The notes under the pieces are model-generated. The model saw only the letters and a list, made by a program, of their open reading frames with translations. It had not been told where the DNA came from and did not search any database. Positions 44,587-54,546 of a stretch of DNA of 64,000 nt are shown piece by piece. How positions within the stretch are numbered: position 1 is the stretch's first letter; every line of letters starts with the position of its first letter. The translations under genes and the position numbers were made by a program. Source of the stretch: Streptomyces sp. Act143 (lineage in GTDB: Bacteria; Actinomycetota; Actinomycetes; Streptomycetales; Streptomycetaceae); contig NZ_QFRX01000001.1 of the NCBI RefSeq assembly GCF_003143935.1, forward strand, positions 98,110 through 162,109, given 5' to 3'.

Positions 44587-45024
44587 TCAGCGCAGTTGCT
44601 CGGCCAGTCCGACGATGATCCCCTCCGGGCCGCGGAGGTAGCAGAGCAGATTGCTGTCCTCGAACTGGGCGATCCCACCGACGAGTTCGGCACCGTGAGG
44701 GCGCAGGCGGGCAACGGTGTCCTTGAGGTCGTCGACGGCGAACATGACACGGTGCGTGCCCAGAATGTTGTGCGGCCGGTCACGCTCGGTGCTGATCGCC
44801 GCGGGGCTGAGGTACTTCGCCAGTTCGAGCCGGCTGTGACCGTCCGGGGTCCGGAGCATCGCGATGTCGCAGTGGACACCGTCGAGTCCGGTGCACTGGT
44901 CGGCGAAGGGGCCCTCGGCCTCGCCCCGGCCTTCCAGCTCCATACCGAGTTCCACGAAGAAGGCGACTGCGGCATCCATGTCCTCGACGACGATGCCGAC
45001 GTTGTCCATCCGCTGAATCGCCAT
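44587..45024 (-). CDS. VOC family protein (glyoxalase/dioxygenase superfamily)
   Basis: The 145-residue protein has two beta-alpha-beta-beta-beta modules. The first begins IQRMDNVGIVVEDMDAAVAF and the second THRVMFAVDDLKDTVARLRP, ending in YLRGPEGIIVGLAEQL. The conserved ends provide metal ligands (His/Glu) in catalytic members; here some ligands seem replaced (Asn8-type positions), so it may be a binding protein or lyase of unknown substrate. It stands alone on the minus strand. Confidence 0.8.
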   Translation of the reverse strand: MAIQRMDNVGIVVEDMDAAVAFFVELGMELEGRGEAEGPFADQCTGLDGVHCDIAMLRTPDGHSRLELAKYLSPAAISTERDRPHNILGTHRVMFAVDDLKDTVARLRPHGAELVGGIAQFEDSNLLCYLRGPEGIIVGLAEQLR

Positions 45025-45198
45025 GCTGATCTCTCCCTCTCATCCGTACGGCCCGTGATGGCCGCTGACATCCCTGGGACGGAGCCGCCGGGACGTTCTC
45101 GACATCCTCACAGGCCCGATTCGAGAAACATCGGCATCCGCACCGGGACGGGTGTCCCCTCGCCGGCTGATTTCGGCGGAGCCGGGCGACCATACGGT

Positions 45199-46263
45199 TC
45201 AGCGGGCCGCCGCGGGCGGCGGCAGTCGTAGGCCGGCGAGGTCCGGCGGTACCGGGCTGTCGGGCCGGAAGAGCGGTGAGGCCGGGCCGTCCTGCGCGGT
45301 GGCGGGCGCGTCGGTGAGACGGAACCGGTCCCGCAGCCGTCCGTAGAAGTCGGTGGGGTGCAGCCGGATGAGGCGCACCCGCTCCGGCGCGCGGAAGACG
45401 CCGATCCAGTCGCCGGGCTCGAGGACTCCGCGCAGTTGGCCGTCGACACTGACCACGGCGCGACCCGAGTGCGGCAGCACGCGCAGGGCGACCGGCTCGT
45501 CGGGCGCCGCGACGATGCTGCGGTCGAACGTCATGTGCGCGGCGATCGGGGTGAAGACGAGGGCGTCCATGTGCGGCGAGAGCACGGGGCCTCCCGCGGC
45601 GAAGCTGTAGGCCGTGGAGCCGGTGGGGGTGGCCACGGCCAGGGCGTCGGCCGAGTAGGCGGCCAGCAGCCGCCCGGCGAGGTAGACGCCGGCGCTGACC
45701 TGGTGGTCCCGGACGAGTTTTTCCAGGACGATGTCGTTGAGCGCGTGGACGTCCAGCCGAACGCCCCAGCCTTGTCCTCCGGCGCTCTCCGGACGCACGT
45801 GCGGTGCCGGCAGCGCCGGGCCGTGGCCGTAGCGCGTCAGGACCTCCAGCTCGCTCGGCATCTCCAGCGGCCGGGAGGCCCGCATCGTCAGGGTCATGCG
45901 CTCCTCGACGGAGGCGTGGCCGTCATGCACGGCGTCCAGGGCGGCCACCATCTGCGAGACGGAGACCTCGGTGAGGAATCCGACCTTGCCGAGGTCGACA
46001 CCGAGCACGCTCGCACCGCTCCTGACCGCGATACGGGCGCCGCGCAGGAAAGTGCCGTCCCCGCCCAGGGTGACCACCAGGTCCGGGTTGCCGGCCGCCT
46101 CCGCCTCTTCCTGGCCGTGTCGCCGCCCGTGCTCGGCGCCCCACACATCGATGTCCGTGCAGCGGATGCCGTGGGACGCGCTCCACTCGCGCACCGTCCG
46201 CGCCGCCGCCCGGGCCTCGTCCCGGCCCTGATGCACGACGAGACCGAGACGACGAACGGGCAT
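45199..46263 (-). CDS. nadK: NAD kinase
   Basis: The 354-residue protein has the GGDG motif in DLVVTLGGDGTFLRGARIAV (about 62-81), then VLGVDLGKVGFLTEV and the conserved ALNDIVLEK and ATPTGSTAYSFAAGGP motifs. It phosphorylates NAD to NADP using ATP (EC 2.7.1.23). It is longer than the typical 300-residue enzyme because of a C-terminal Pro-rich tail. Streptomycetes often carry more than one; this may be a secondary copy since it is not beside recN. GGAGG lies 5 bases before ATG 46263. Confidence 0.9.
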   Translation of the reverse strand: MPVRRLGLVVHQGRDEARAAARTVREWSASHGIRCTDIDVWGAEHGRRHGQEEAEAAGNPDLVVTLGGDGTFLRGARIAVRSGASVLGVDLGKVGFLTEVSVSQMVAALDAVHDGHASVEERMTLTMRASRPLEMPSELEVLTRYGHGPALPAPHVRPESAGGQGWGVRLDVHALNDIVLEKLVRDHQVSAGVYLAGRLLAAYSADALAVATPTGSTAYSFAAGGPVLSPHMDALVFTPIAAHMTFDRSIVAAPDEPVALRVLPHSGRAVVSVDGQLRGVLEPGDWIGVFRAPERVRLIRLHPTDFYGRLRDRFRLTDAPATAQDGPASPLFRPDSPVPPDLAGLRLPPPAAAR

Positions 46264-46542
46264 GAGGTCCTCCTGGTGGGATGGCACAGCGCCGATCCGG
46301 GGCAGGCAGGTCAGCTCTTTCCAGCCGAAATGCCCCGAACGCGGATCTCCGGGGAGCGTACCGGCCCGCACCGCGGCGGGCATCGTGATGCGACGTGGCG
46401 ATGTCGTGGCCGTGCCGGGAGCTGGGTGAGGCCGTCGGGCCGGGGCGTTGCCCTACGTCATGGGACCGCGCCCGCGGCACCTGCTGACCGCCGACAAGCC
46501 GCTCGGGCGGGCGTTGTCAGTGCCGGATGACACCATCCGACC

Positions 46543-48465
46543 ATGAGTGACGAGTCTTTCAACTGGCGTGAGTTCCTCGGACGTTGGCAGCAGGAGTGGG
46601 TTCCGCGGGCGGACGCCGACGAGGACGAGGAGGAGACCGCCGCGGGCCCGGGCAGGCCCGGGGCGGACGAGGCGGCGATCGCTGCGGCCGAGGAGCGGCT
46701 GGGTCGCCGGCTGCCGCCCTCGTACCGGGAGTTCCTGACGGTGAGCGACGGCTGGCACGTGGACCAGACGGCCGGGGTCTACCAGCTCGGCGGGGCGGCG
46801 GACATCGACTGGTTCCGGGACCCGTACGACATGAGCCTGATGTACGAGGAGAATCTGGGCGACCATCCGCGTTCGGAGGAGGTGCTCCTGGCCGGGATGT
46901 GGCGCCGCGCGCTCCGCCTGGAGACGGACTCCGACATGTCGAACGCGTTGCTCGATCCGGGCGACGTCGACGAGGACGGCGAGTGGGCGCTGTACGTCTA
47001 CAAGGGCTGGGGCGGTGAGATGCCGCAGCGCTACCCGTCGTTCCGCGCGTACATGGAGGCGATGTACCGCGGTTTCCACGCCGACCGGGTGGAGCGACCC
47101 GACTTCGTGAACGCGACCACGCGCGCCCAGGACGCCCATGTGACGGAGGCGCGCCTGCTGGCCCTGCGCGGCCGGTTCGAGGAGGCGCTGCCGCTGCTGG
47201 AGGAGGCGTTCTCCTTCGGACGCCCCGGGAGCGCGGTCCTGCTGAACCAGCTCCGGCATCTGCTCGCCCCGCACAGCTCCCAGGGCTACGGCGATCTGGT
47301 GGCGGACCCGCGCTACCTGCCGGACATCCTGCCCGTGGAGGCCATGTCGCCGGCGCGGGGCGAGTGGCTCTCGAGCGGGGACGACCACTGGCTCGGGATG
47401 ATGAGCGCCCGCGGGGTCGCGCGGGAGGCCGCCGAGACCGTACTGGGCGCGCTGCGAGACGGCACGTATCGCTACGCGCCTCCCGGTGCGTGGGGCCAGG
47501 CCGTGGCCGAGGCCCGCGAGTCGGCCCGCTGGGGGGCGTACGACGGCGCGTGGCGGGTGCTGCGTGAAGCGCTCCCCTGCTGGGAGTCGCCCGGGCCGTC
47601 GCTGATCGCCCCGCTCGGCCTGCTCGCCGATCCGGTTCTGGGACCGCTGATCACCCCGGAGCGCGGGCGGGAGCTCCTGGCCACTCCGCGGTCCGGCGAG
47701 ACCGGGCCGGTTCCGGAGCCGGTGCCCGATCTCGATCCGCCGGGTCTTGCGTGGCTGACGGAGCCTGCGGCGAACCGGCAGCCTCTGGACGGCTACCGCT
47801 GTGTCTGGGTCCAGGGCGTCGACCCGGCCCGGATGCCCGCCCTGATCGGCGAGGAGGGCGCCGGACTGAGCGCGCCCACGGACCCGCGCACGGCGTCCTG
47901 GCGCGCACCCCAGCCGCATGAACGGGAGGGTGTGGAACTCTGGGAGGACCGGGCCGTCGTCGCGGTCGGCCGTACCGCCGAGGGGTGGGCCTTCGCCTTC
48001 GACGGCTCCTCGCACCGCCGCCTGCACGCGCGGTTCGTGTCCCCCGCCCCGGCAGCCTCCGCGTCGGGCCGGGCGGTGGTGGTGTGGCGCGACGCGACGA
48101 GCGGCGCCCCGGGTGACCGTCCGGCCGCGTTCCATGTGTCGGTGGCCGAACACGGCGCGGAGCTCTACGCGTTCACCGTGCGCGGCACGGAGATCCACGG
48201 CTCCGGGGCGATACCCGGCGCCCTCGATCCCGCACGGCTGTTCCGCCCCGAGGACACCGAACCGGACCGTGAGCTGCGGCTGCTGGAGGCCCTGCACACC
48301 GAACTCGGGCTCTCGCTCCCCCGGTTCGCGCTGACCCGGGGCAGGCTCCACACCTTCACCACCCGCTCCTGGACCCGGGCGCCCCGCGACGGCGAGGGCT
48401 TCGCCTACGCCTACATCAGCCGCGGCCGAAGCGGGGTCCGGGATCAGGGATCAGGGGGCGGGTGA
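46543..48465 (+). CDS. SMI1/KNR4 family protein
   Basis: The 640-residue protein has an N-terminal SMI1/KNR4 domain (about 40-190). Key segments are LGRRLPPSYREFLTVSDGWH and WALYVYKGWGGEMPQRYPSF. A long C-terminal region has no motif I recognise. SMI1/KNR4 proteins are often immunity factors against contact-dependent or polymorphic toxins, but solitary ones are common in Streptomyces; there is no toxin gene adjacent. Its 3' end overlaps the convergent encapsulin gene by 15 bp. Confidence 0.75.
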   Translation: MSDESFNWREFLGRWQQEWVPRADADEDEEETAAGPGRPGADEAAIAAAEERLGRRLPPSYREFLTVSDGWHVDQTAGVYQLGGAADIDWFRDPYDMSLMYEENLGDHPRSEEVLLAGMWRRALRLETDSDMSNALLDPGDVDEDGEWALYVYKGWGGEMPQRYPSFRAYMEAMYRGFHADRVERPDFVNATTRAQDAHVTEARLLALRGRFEEALPLLEEAFSFGRPGSAVLLNQLRHLLAPHSSQGYGDLVADPRYLPDILPVEAMSPARGEWLSSGDDHWLGMMSARGVAREAAETVLGALRDGTYRYAPPGAWGQAVAEARESARWGAYDGAWRVLREALPCWESPGPSLIAPLGLLADPVLGPLITPERGRELLATPRSGETGPVPEPVPDLDPPGLAWLTEPAANRQPLDGYRCVWVQGVDPARMPALIGEEGAGLSAPTDPRTASWRAPQPHEREGVELWEDRAVVAVGRTAEGWAFAFDGSSHRRLHARFVSPAPAASASGRAVVVWRDATSGAPGDRPAAFHVSVAEHGAELYAFTVRGTEIHGSGAIPGALDPARLFRPEDTEPDRELRLLEALHTELGLSLPRFALTRGRLHTFTTRSWTRAPRDGEGFAYAYISRGRSGVRDQGSGGG

Positions 48466-49266
48466 CCCGGCGGCGGTCAGGGACACGACCGCCTCGGCGG
48501 TGTGGACGAAGAAGGTGAGGGTTTCCTCGAAGTACAGGGTGACGGTCATGGCGTCGTGGGAGAGGTAGCCGATCGAGACGTCCTGGCCGAGCCGCAGTTC
48601 GAAGTCGCCGCCGCGGGCGGACAGGAGGAACGCTCCGTCGATGGCCGGTGCCCAGACGATGTCGCCGTCCAGGAGTGCGGCGAGGTGGCGCAGGACGGGA
48701 TAGCCGTGGTCGGAGGTCTCGCTGACCGCCGTGTGGGCGTCGGCGCTGAGCGCCAGGGTGTAGGGGCCGTCCACGCCGGCCAGCCGCAGGGCCGTCACGG
48801 CCCGGCTGATCACGTCGGGGTAGGCCCGTACGTCGGCGGGCAGGGCGAGGGGCTGGTGGGAGGAGTCCGCGCGGAGTCCGCTGATGCCACCCGCGGCAAA
48901 CCCCTCGAAGACCGCGCGGTCCTCGGCGAAGGCAAGCTGCCGTGCGGCGTCCTTCAAGGGTTGCCAGTCGGCGTCCTTGGCGCCGCGGGCGACGGCGTCG
49001 ACCTGTGCGCGGTCCAGCGTGAAGGGCACGCGCAGCTCCACCAGCGGCTGGAAGCGGCGCCTGCGCGCCTGGATGCCGTCCGCCGGGGCCGTCACCTCGT
49101 CCAGATGGCCGGTCCCCACTCCGGCCAGGCCCAGGCCACCCGGTTCCGGGACGTCGACGATCCGGCGGCCCGCCACATGCCGGCGAAAGGTCCGGCGGGC
49201 CTCCTCCTCCAGGTCGGCCCAGGCGGCGTCGGAGAGCGGCGCCAGTTCACGGTGCAGGTTGTTCAT
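48451..49266 (-). CDS. Encapsulin nanocompartment shell protein (family 1)
   Basis: The 271-residue protein has the HK97-fold encapsulin signatures MNNLHRELAPLSDAAWADLE, EEEARRTFRRHVAGRRIVDV and the C-terminal IGYLSHDAMTVTLYFEETLT. Such proteins self-assemble into icosahedral shells of 60 or more subunits that package cargo carrying a C-terminal targeting peptide. The ATG lies inside the 3' end of the DyP gene, and its ribosome site GGAG is within the targeting-peptide codons. The cargo is therefore the upstream DyP peroxidase. Confidence 0.93.
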   Translation of the reverse strand: MNNLHRELAPLSDAAWADLEEEARRTFRRHVAGRRIVDVPEPGGLGLAGVGTGHLDEVTAPADGIQARRRRFQPLVELRVPFTLDRAQVDAVARGAKDADWQPLKDAARQLAFAEDRAVFEGFAAGGISGLRADSSHQPLALPADVRAYPDVISRAVTALRLAGVDGPYTLALSADAHTAVSETSDHGYPVLRHLAALLDGDIVWAPAIDGAFLLSARGGDFELRLGQDVSIGYLSHDAMTVTLYFEETLTFFVHTAEAVVSLTAAGSPAP

Positions 49267-50359
49267 CGACGGGACTCCGTTTCATACTGCCGATTCCCAG
49301 GGACGTGTCGGCGGATCGGGAAGGGGTTTCGGAGGGCGGGAGGACGACGGCCCGGGGCAGCTGCGAGGCGGTGCCGGGGCTCTGGGGCGCCTCGGGGAGG
49401 TCTTCCAGGAAGTCCGCGGTGGGCGCGAAGAACAGACCGCCCGTCACCGCGGTGGAGAAGCCCAGGATGCGGTCGTGCGCGGCCGACTCCGTGCCCAGGA
49501 ACATCCGCTCCAGCATCGTCTCGGTCACGTCGGGGCTGCGGGCGTAGCCGATGAAGTACGTCCCGAACTCGGCGCGTCCGACGGCGCCGAACGGCATGTT
49601 GTCGCGCAGGATCTGGCGTTCGGTGCCGTCGGGGTCCGTGACCGTGGTGAGTGCGACATGCGAGTCGGCGGGCTTGACGTCGTCGGCCAGTTCCACGTCG
49701 GAGAGTTTGCGCCGTCCGATCACCCGCTCCTGCTCCTCCACGGACAGCGCCTCCCAGGCCGCCATGTCGTGCAGGTACTTCTGCACGACCACATAGCTGC
49801 CGCCGGTGAAGTCCGGGTCCTCGTCCGCGACCAGGACCGCAGCCCGGGCGGCGGCGCCGGTGGGGTTCTCCGTGCCGTCGACGAAACCGAGCAGGTCGCG
49901 CTCGTCGAAGTACTTGAAGCCGTGCACCTCGTCCCGCACGGTGACCGAGCCGCGCAGCCGGTCCATGATCTCCGCGGCCAGCGCGAAGCACAGGTCCTGG
50001 CGGGCCGCCCTGATGTGGAAGAGCAGGTCACCGGGGGTCGCGGGGGCCCGGTGGGCTTTTCCGGCGAGTTCCCGGAAGGGGTGCAGGTCTGCCGGTCGCG
50101 GGCCGGTGAACAGCCGGTCCCAGGCGTCGGAGCCGATGGCGGTGACACAGCTGAGCCGGCCCTCCGGCTGGGCCCGGAAGCCCACTGACCGGGTCAGCCC
50201 GGCGACGTCGGACAGCAGGTCGCGGACGGTGTCCTCGCCTCCCTGATCGACCGTCACCACCAGGAAGACGGCCGCGCTGGTGAGCGGCGACAGCACCTCC
50301 TGCGGCTCCGCCCCGGCAACGGCCCACGCGGCACCCCGCTCGGCGGGTTGCCCGGTCAT
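49247..50359 (-). CDS. DyP-type peroxidase, encapsulin cargo
   Basis: The 370-residue protein is a haem peroxidase of the DyP family. It has the GXXDG motif GFVDG (158-162, catalytic Asp161), proximal haem ligand His234 in DSHVALTTV and distal Arg252 in ILRDNMPFG. The C-terminus has SLGIGSMKRS (353-362), which matches the canonical encapsulin targeting peptide, after a Pro/Ser-rich linker. It oxidises dyes, phenols or lignin fragments with H2O2 inside the shell. Its start overlaps the stop of the upstream gene by 4 bp. There is no signal peptide. Confidence 0.93.
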   Translation of the reverse strand: MTGQPAERGAAWAVAGAEPQEVLSPLTSAAVFLVVTVDQGGEDTVRDLLSDVAGLTRSVGFRAQPEGRLSCVTAIGSDAWDRLFTGPRPADLHPFRELAGKAHRAPATPGDLLFHIRAARQDLCFALAAEIMDRLRGSVTVRDEVHGFKYFDERDLLGFVDGTENPTGAAARAAVLVADEDPDFTGGSYVVVQKYLHDMAAWEALSVEEQERVIGRRKLSDVELADDVKPADSHVALTTVTDPDGTERQILRDNMPFGAVGRAEFGTYFIGYARSPDVTETMLERMFLGTESAAHDRILGFSTAVTGGLFFAPTADFLEDLPEAPQSPGTASQLPRAVVLPPSETPSRSADTSLGIGSMKRSPVDEQPAP

Positions 50360-50808
50360 GAGGGGTCCTCGGTGTGCGGAGTGACACGGACCTTGATGTT
50401 CTTCGTCAGGGGCTGGTTGCTCTGGGTGCTGTAGTCGCTCGCCGCGACCAGCACGTTCATCTCGGGCATGTATCCGGCGGCGCTGCCGCGGGGCATGTCG
50501 AGGCTGCCGGGGGCGATGCCGCGGTAGCGGTCGTTGTCCAAGTGGCGTCCCTGGTCCTCCAGGGCGAAGTCGGACCCCGTCATGTTCTCGCAGATGTCGG
50601 GCTTCAGGCCGTCCACCAGGGCGCGTTCGCGGATGGGCACCTGGGAGACGCTCTTCGCCGCTCCCCAGCCGGCCGCCGGGTGGTGGTAGGGCCGGTGTGC
50701 GGGTCTGCTGTCGTCGGCGGGGCCGTCGCCGCCGGTGGCGGAGCGGCCGGCGCTGTCGTCCCCGGGGGAGGCGGGGGCAGCGGTGGGGTGCACGTCGGGT
50801 GCGGTCAT
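50356..50808 (-). CDS. Mini-protein resembling FdhF/YdeP ends, in the encapsulin operon
   Basis: The 150-residue protein has a Pro/Asp-rich start, then YHHPAAGWGAAKSVSQV, which resembles the N-terminus of FdhF/YdeP molybdopterin oxidoreductases. A C-terminal part, DMPRGSAAGYMPEMNVLVAA with SNQPLTKNIKVRVTP, looks like the end of their molybdopterin-binding domain. The catalytic middle of 500-600 residues is absent, so it cannot be an enzyme of that kind. It may be an in-frame deletion product or a new small cargo or accessory protein. AGGAG precedes the ATG, and the gene overlaps DyP by 4 bp. Confidence 0.5.
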   Translation of the reverse strand: MTAPDVHPTAAPASPGDDSAGRSATGGDGPADDSRPAHRPYHHPAAGWGAAKSVSQVPIRERALVDGLKPDICENMTGSDFALEDQGRHLDNDRYRGIAPGSLDMPRGSAAGYMPEMNVLVAASDYSTQSNQPLTKNIKVRVTPHTEDPS

Positions 50809-50834
50809 CTCGTTCTCCTGCGGGCGGGGTGGTG

Positions 50835-51539
50835 TCAGGTGTGCGACGACAGCGGGGTCAGGGACGGTGAGGGCACCCAGGTGGCCGCTAGGGCGGCCGT
50901 GACGAGCAGGGCGGGCAGCAGCGGCGTGCTCCAGCTCAGCCAGCGGTGCAGGGCTCCACCGGCGGCCGCGCCGGTGATCAGCAGCAGCACGGTGGTCACG
51001 TCGCGCGTGCGAAGGCGTCCGGCGGTCGTCCAGCCGGCGATGGCGGAGGTGAGCAGGCCGGTCAGGTAGGCGGTGGTGACGTCGCCGCCCGTCGTGACCC
51101 GGACACTGGCGTTCTGGCAGCCCATCGCGGCGGCCGTGAGGAACAGCAGCAGCGCATGCCCGCCGGTCGGTGCGGTGCCGTGCCGCCACAGCCAGCCGGC
51201 CGCGACCAGCCACAGCAGCGCCGCTTCCAGCAGCAGTCCGGCCCGGATGCCTCCCGACGGGATGCGTCCGCGGCCGGCCGAGACGAGGCTGCCCACCGAC
51301 GCGCCCACGACATAGCCGAGCAGGGCCACGGCGACCGCGCGGGCGGCGGCGAGGTGGGCGCTGCCCAGATGGAGTCCCAGCAGTGCCGAGTTGGCGGTGA
51401 CGACGCTGGTGAAGACGCCGTTCAGCGCGAGGAAGCCGAACGCGTTGGTGGCGCCCGCCGTCAGCACCAGCAGCCACCGCACCGGCCGGTCCCGGCCCGG
51501 CCAGGGCGGTGGCGCGGTGGCCTGCGCAGCGTCCGGCAT
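50835..51539 (-). CDS. DUF1275 (YoaK-type) membrane protein
   Basis: The 234-residue protein has six predicted membrane segments. AGATNAFGFLALNGVFTSVV near the start and AAAMGCQNASVRVTTGGDVT in the middle are hallmarks of DUF1275. The function of the family is not established; transport or redox-linked roles have been suggested. It lies 26 bp upstream of the mini-protein gene on the same strand, so it probably belongs to the encapsulin operon. GGAG lies upstream of ATG 51539. Confidence 0.85.
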   Translation of the reverse strand: MPDAAQATAPPPWPGRDRPVRWLLVLTAGATNAFGFLALNGVFTSVVTANSALLGLHLGSAHLAAARAVAVALLGYVVGASVGSLVSAGRGRIPSGGIRAGLLLEAALLWLVAAGWLWRHGTAPTGGHALLLFLTAAAMGCQNASVRVTTGGDVTTAYLTGLLTSAIAGWTTAGRLRTRDVTTVLLLITGAAAGGALHRWLSWSTPLLPALLVTAALAATWVPSPSLTPLSSHT

Positions 51540-51746
51540 CGTCTTCTCCGTCTTCCTACGGTGGCGTGGACGCCGGACGCCCGGCCGGAACCGGCGCCGG
51601 GGGCCGGGCGCACACGGTCGCCGGCCGGACGAGCCCTCGTACCGGCAGTGATCACCCGGAAACCGGCCGGGCCGGGGCCGCGTACCGGCGCCGCTCACCC
51701 GGTCCCCGACCGGACCAGGGCCGCGTACCGGACCGCTCCCCCGGGG

Positions 51747-52622
<876 letters not shown>

Positions 52623-52820
52623 TCAGCCTCACAGTCCTGTGCCGAACCCGCATCACATGAATGTGTGAAGGGACTTGAGTCCGCCGGGTTCCACCAATAG
52701 GCGCGAAAAGGGCATATCAATAGTTATAGGTGATGCGGGGTGATTCTTCAGAAGCGAGACGGCTGCGAGGTCGGGGTCCGCGAGGGGGCGCGTCGAACGC
52801 CCCGCAGAACCCGGCGCACC

Positions 52821-53717
52821 TCAAACGCCCCGCAGCGCCCTGTCGAGTGCGGCCCGGCCGACAGGCCCCCAGTGCGGTTTGCCGCCCGGAAGCCCCCGGT
52901 CCCCGTTCTGCCCCATGAGCATCAGGAAGAGGCTCTTCATCGCGGCCAGTCCGCGGGCCCGCCGGATCGCGGCCTCGTCCGCGTGCGCATACGTGTCGAA
53001 GAAGCGTGCGGCCGTCCCCGCGGGGAGCAGTACCCATGCGGCGGCGAGGTCCCACGCCGGGTCGCCGGCGAACAGGTCGCCGAAGTCGACGATGCCCGCG
53101 AGTGTTCCGTCCGAGACGACGACGTTCGCGGGATGGAGGTCACCGTGCACCCACATCGGCGGGCCCTGCCATGCGGGGGCCGCGACGGCGTCGTCCCACA
53201 CCTCCCGCACGTCGGCGGCGATGTCGTCGGGGACGACGGCATGGAAGAAGTCGTCGAAGCCGCCCGTGCAGTCCCGGGGGTGGGCGCCGCGGTCCGTGGC
53301 GACGGGCGCGTCGGGGGGTGCGGGTACATGGAGTGCCCGCAGGAAGCCCGCCAAGGTGTCGGCCGCGTGGGGGCCGCGGCGGATCGTGCCGTGGTCCAGC
53401 GGTTCACCGGGCACCCATGTCATCACCGTCCAGTGCTTGGGGAAGCGCTCGGACGGTTCACCGCACCGCACCGGCGTAGGCACCGGGAGCGGCAGGCGCG
53501 GCGCCAGCTCGGGGAGCCACCGCCGCTCCTTCAGCTGGAGCTCCGGGGTGCGGTCCATGCGCTGCATGCGCACGGCCAACTCGTCGCCGAGACGCCACAT
53601 TTGGTTGCCCCAGCCGCCCGGCACCTCGTGGAGGGCCAGGTCCGCAAGGTCGGGATGCTGCTCGTGCAGCAGCTCGCGGACCAGGTCCGCGGTGATCTCG
53701 ATCTCGGTGCCGGTCAT
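52821..53717 (-). CDS. Aminoglycoside phosphotransferase-fold kinase
   Basis: The 298-residue protein has the catalytic loop MWVHGDLHPANVVVSDGTLA (about 189-208), the metal segment GIVDFGDLFAGDPAWDL, and GGWGNQMWRLGDELAVRMQR in the N-lobe. The small-molecule substrate is unknown; several streptomycete members confer no resistance. It follows the TetR gene on the same strand with an 89-bp gap, but a poly-T run after the TetR stop suggests separate transcription. Confidence 0.85.
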   Translation of the reverse strand: MTGTEIEITADLVRELLHEQHPDLADLALHEVPGGWGNQMWRLGDELAVRMQRMDRTPELQLKERRWLPELAPRLPLPVPTPVRCGEPSERFPKHWTVMTWVPGEPLDHGTIRRGPHAADTLAGFLRALHVPAPPDAPVATDRGAHPRDCTGGFDDFFHAVVPDDIAADVREVWDDAVAAPAWQGPPMWVHGDLHPANVVVSDGTLAGIVDFGDLFAGDPAWDLAAAWVLLPAGTAARFFDTYAHADEAAIRRARGLAAMKSLFLMLMGQNGDRGLPGGKPHWGPVGRAALDRALRGV

Positions 53718-53806
53718 GCGACGTCACGGTACCGAGGTGGCGGGCAGAGCGGTGCCCACCCCCGGTGCATCGTGCTCGATGCCGCCGCTCGGTGGCGAAA
53801 AAACGA

Positions 53807-54493
53807 TCACGGCTGGACGAGTTGGGCGGCCACGGCGTCGAGGACCCAGTCCAGGCCGGTCGCGAAGGACGTCTCGGCGTCCACGTCCGTGCCCTCGTGC
53901 ACGGCTTTGGCCAGCGCCGGGAAGCGGCCCGTGGCCAGCATCCTCGTCACGTGGGGGCCGTTGGCGCGCTGCCAGTCGCGCTTGGACAGGCCCGTGGCGC
54001 GCTCGGCCCGCAGGGCGGCGATCTCACGTCTGATCGCGCCGGTGGTGTAGGCGCTGACGGTCTCCACGGCGCGCAGGACGGTGTCGATGTCGGCGAGGCC
54101 GTCGAGGGCGGCCAGTCTGGCCTCGGTCACGGCGAGGCCGTTCGGGCCCAGGGTGGGCCGGCCACCGAGGAGGTCGGCCAGCCACTCGTGACGCAGGACG
54201 GTCCGCCTGGTGCGGTGGGCGAGGACGCGCAGTGCCTCCCGCCAGTCGGCAGGTGCCGTGTCGGGGAGGATCTCGGCCTGGACCTCGTCCACCATGAGGT
54301 CGAACAGCTCCTCCTTGCTGGCGATGTATCCGTACAGCCGCATCGGCCCGGCGTTGAGCCGGGCGGCGACCTTGCGCAGGGACACCTCCTCCAGCCCGCC
54401 CTCGTCGGCCAGCGCGACGGCCGCGGCGACGATCCGCTCACGGTCGAGGGGTACGGGGCGTGTCGGCCGCTCCGGCCGGTCCCACACAGTCAT
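53807..54493 (-). CDS. TetR family repressor of the FAD monooxygenase
   Basis: The 228-residue protein has the TetR HTH with EEVSLRKVAARLNAGPMRLY and GYIASKEELFDLMVDEV. Its C-terminal domain is of the tetracycline-repressor type (TetR_C_1). It is divergent from the FAD monooxygenase with a short palindrome over the target's -10 box, so it probably controls that gene. Tetracycline-like ligands are possible since the neighbour resembles TetX, but this is inferred. A GTG two codons upstream is an alternative start. Confidence 0.87.
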   Translation of the reverse strand: MTVWDRPERPTRPVPLDRERIVAAAVALADEGGLEEVSLRKVAARLNAGPMRLYGYIASKEELFDLMVDEVQAEILPDTAPADWREALRVLAHRTRRTVLRHEWLADLLGGRPTLGPNGLAVTEARLAALDGLADIDTVLRAVETVSAYTTGAIRREIAALRAERATGLSKRDWQRANGPHVTRMLATGRFPALAKAVHEGTDVDAETSFATGLDWVLDAVAAQLVQP

Positions 54494-54531
54494 GGTCACA
54501 CCGTTTCGTTGCGATGCGGCGTAGCGGGGAA

Positions 54532-54542
54532 ATACAGTGTAT
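54532..54542. promoter_or_regulatory. Operator over the monooxygenase promoter
   Basis: ATACA-G-TGTAT is a perfect dyad that overlaps the -10 box TACAGT (54534-54539). The transcription start would fall at the ATG 54547, so the monooxygenase message is probably leaderless. TetR binding would directly block it. Confidence 0.6.
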
Positions 54543-54546
54543 CGCC

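Noticed and set aside
46543..48465. SMI1/KNR4 gene as an immunity gene of a toxin cluster
   Set aside because: No polymorphic toxin or secretion gene lies beside it.
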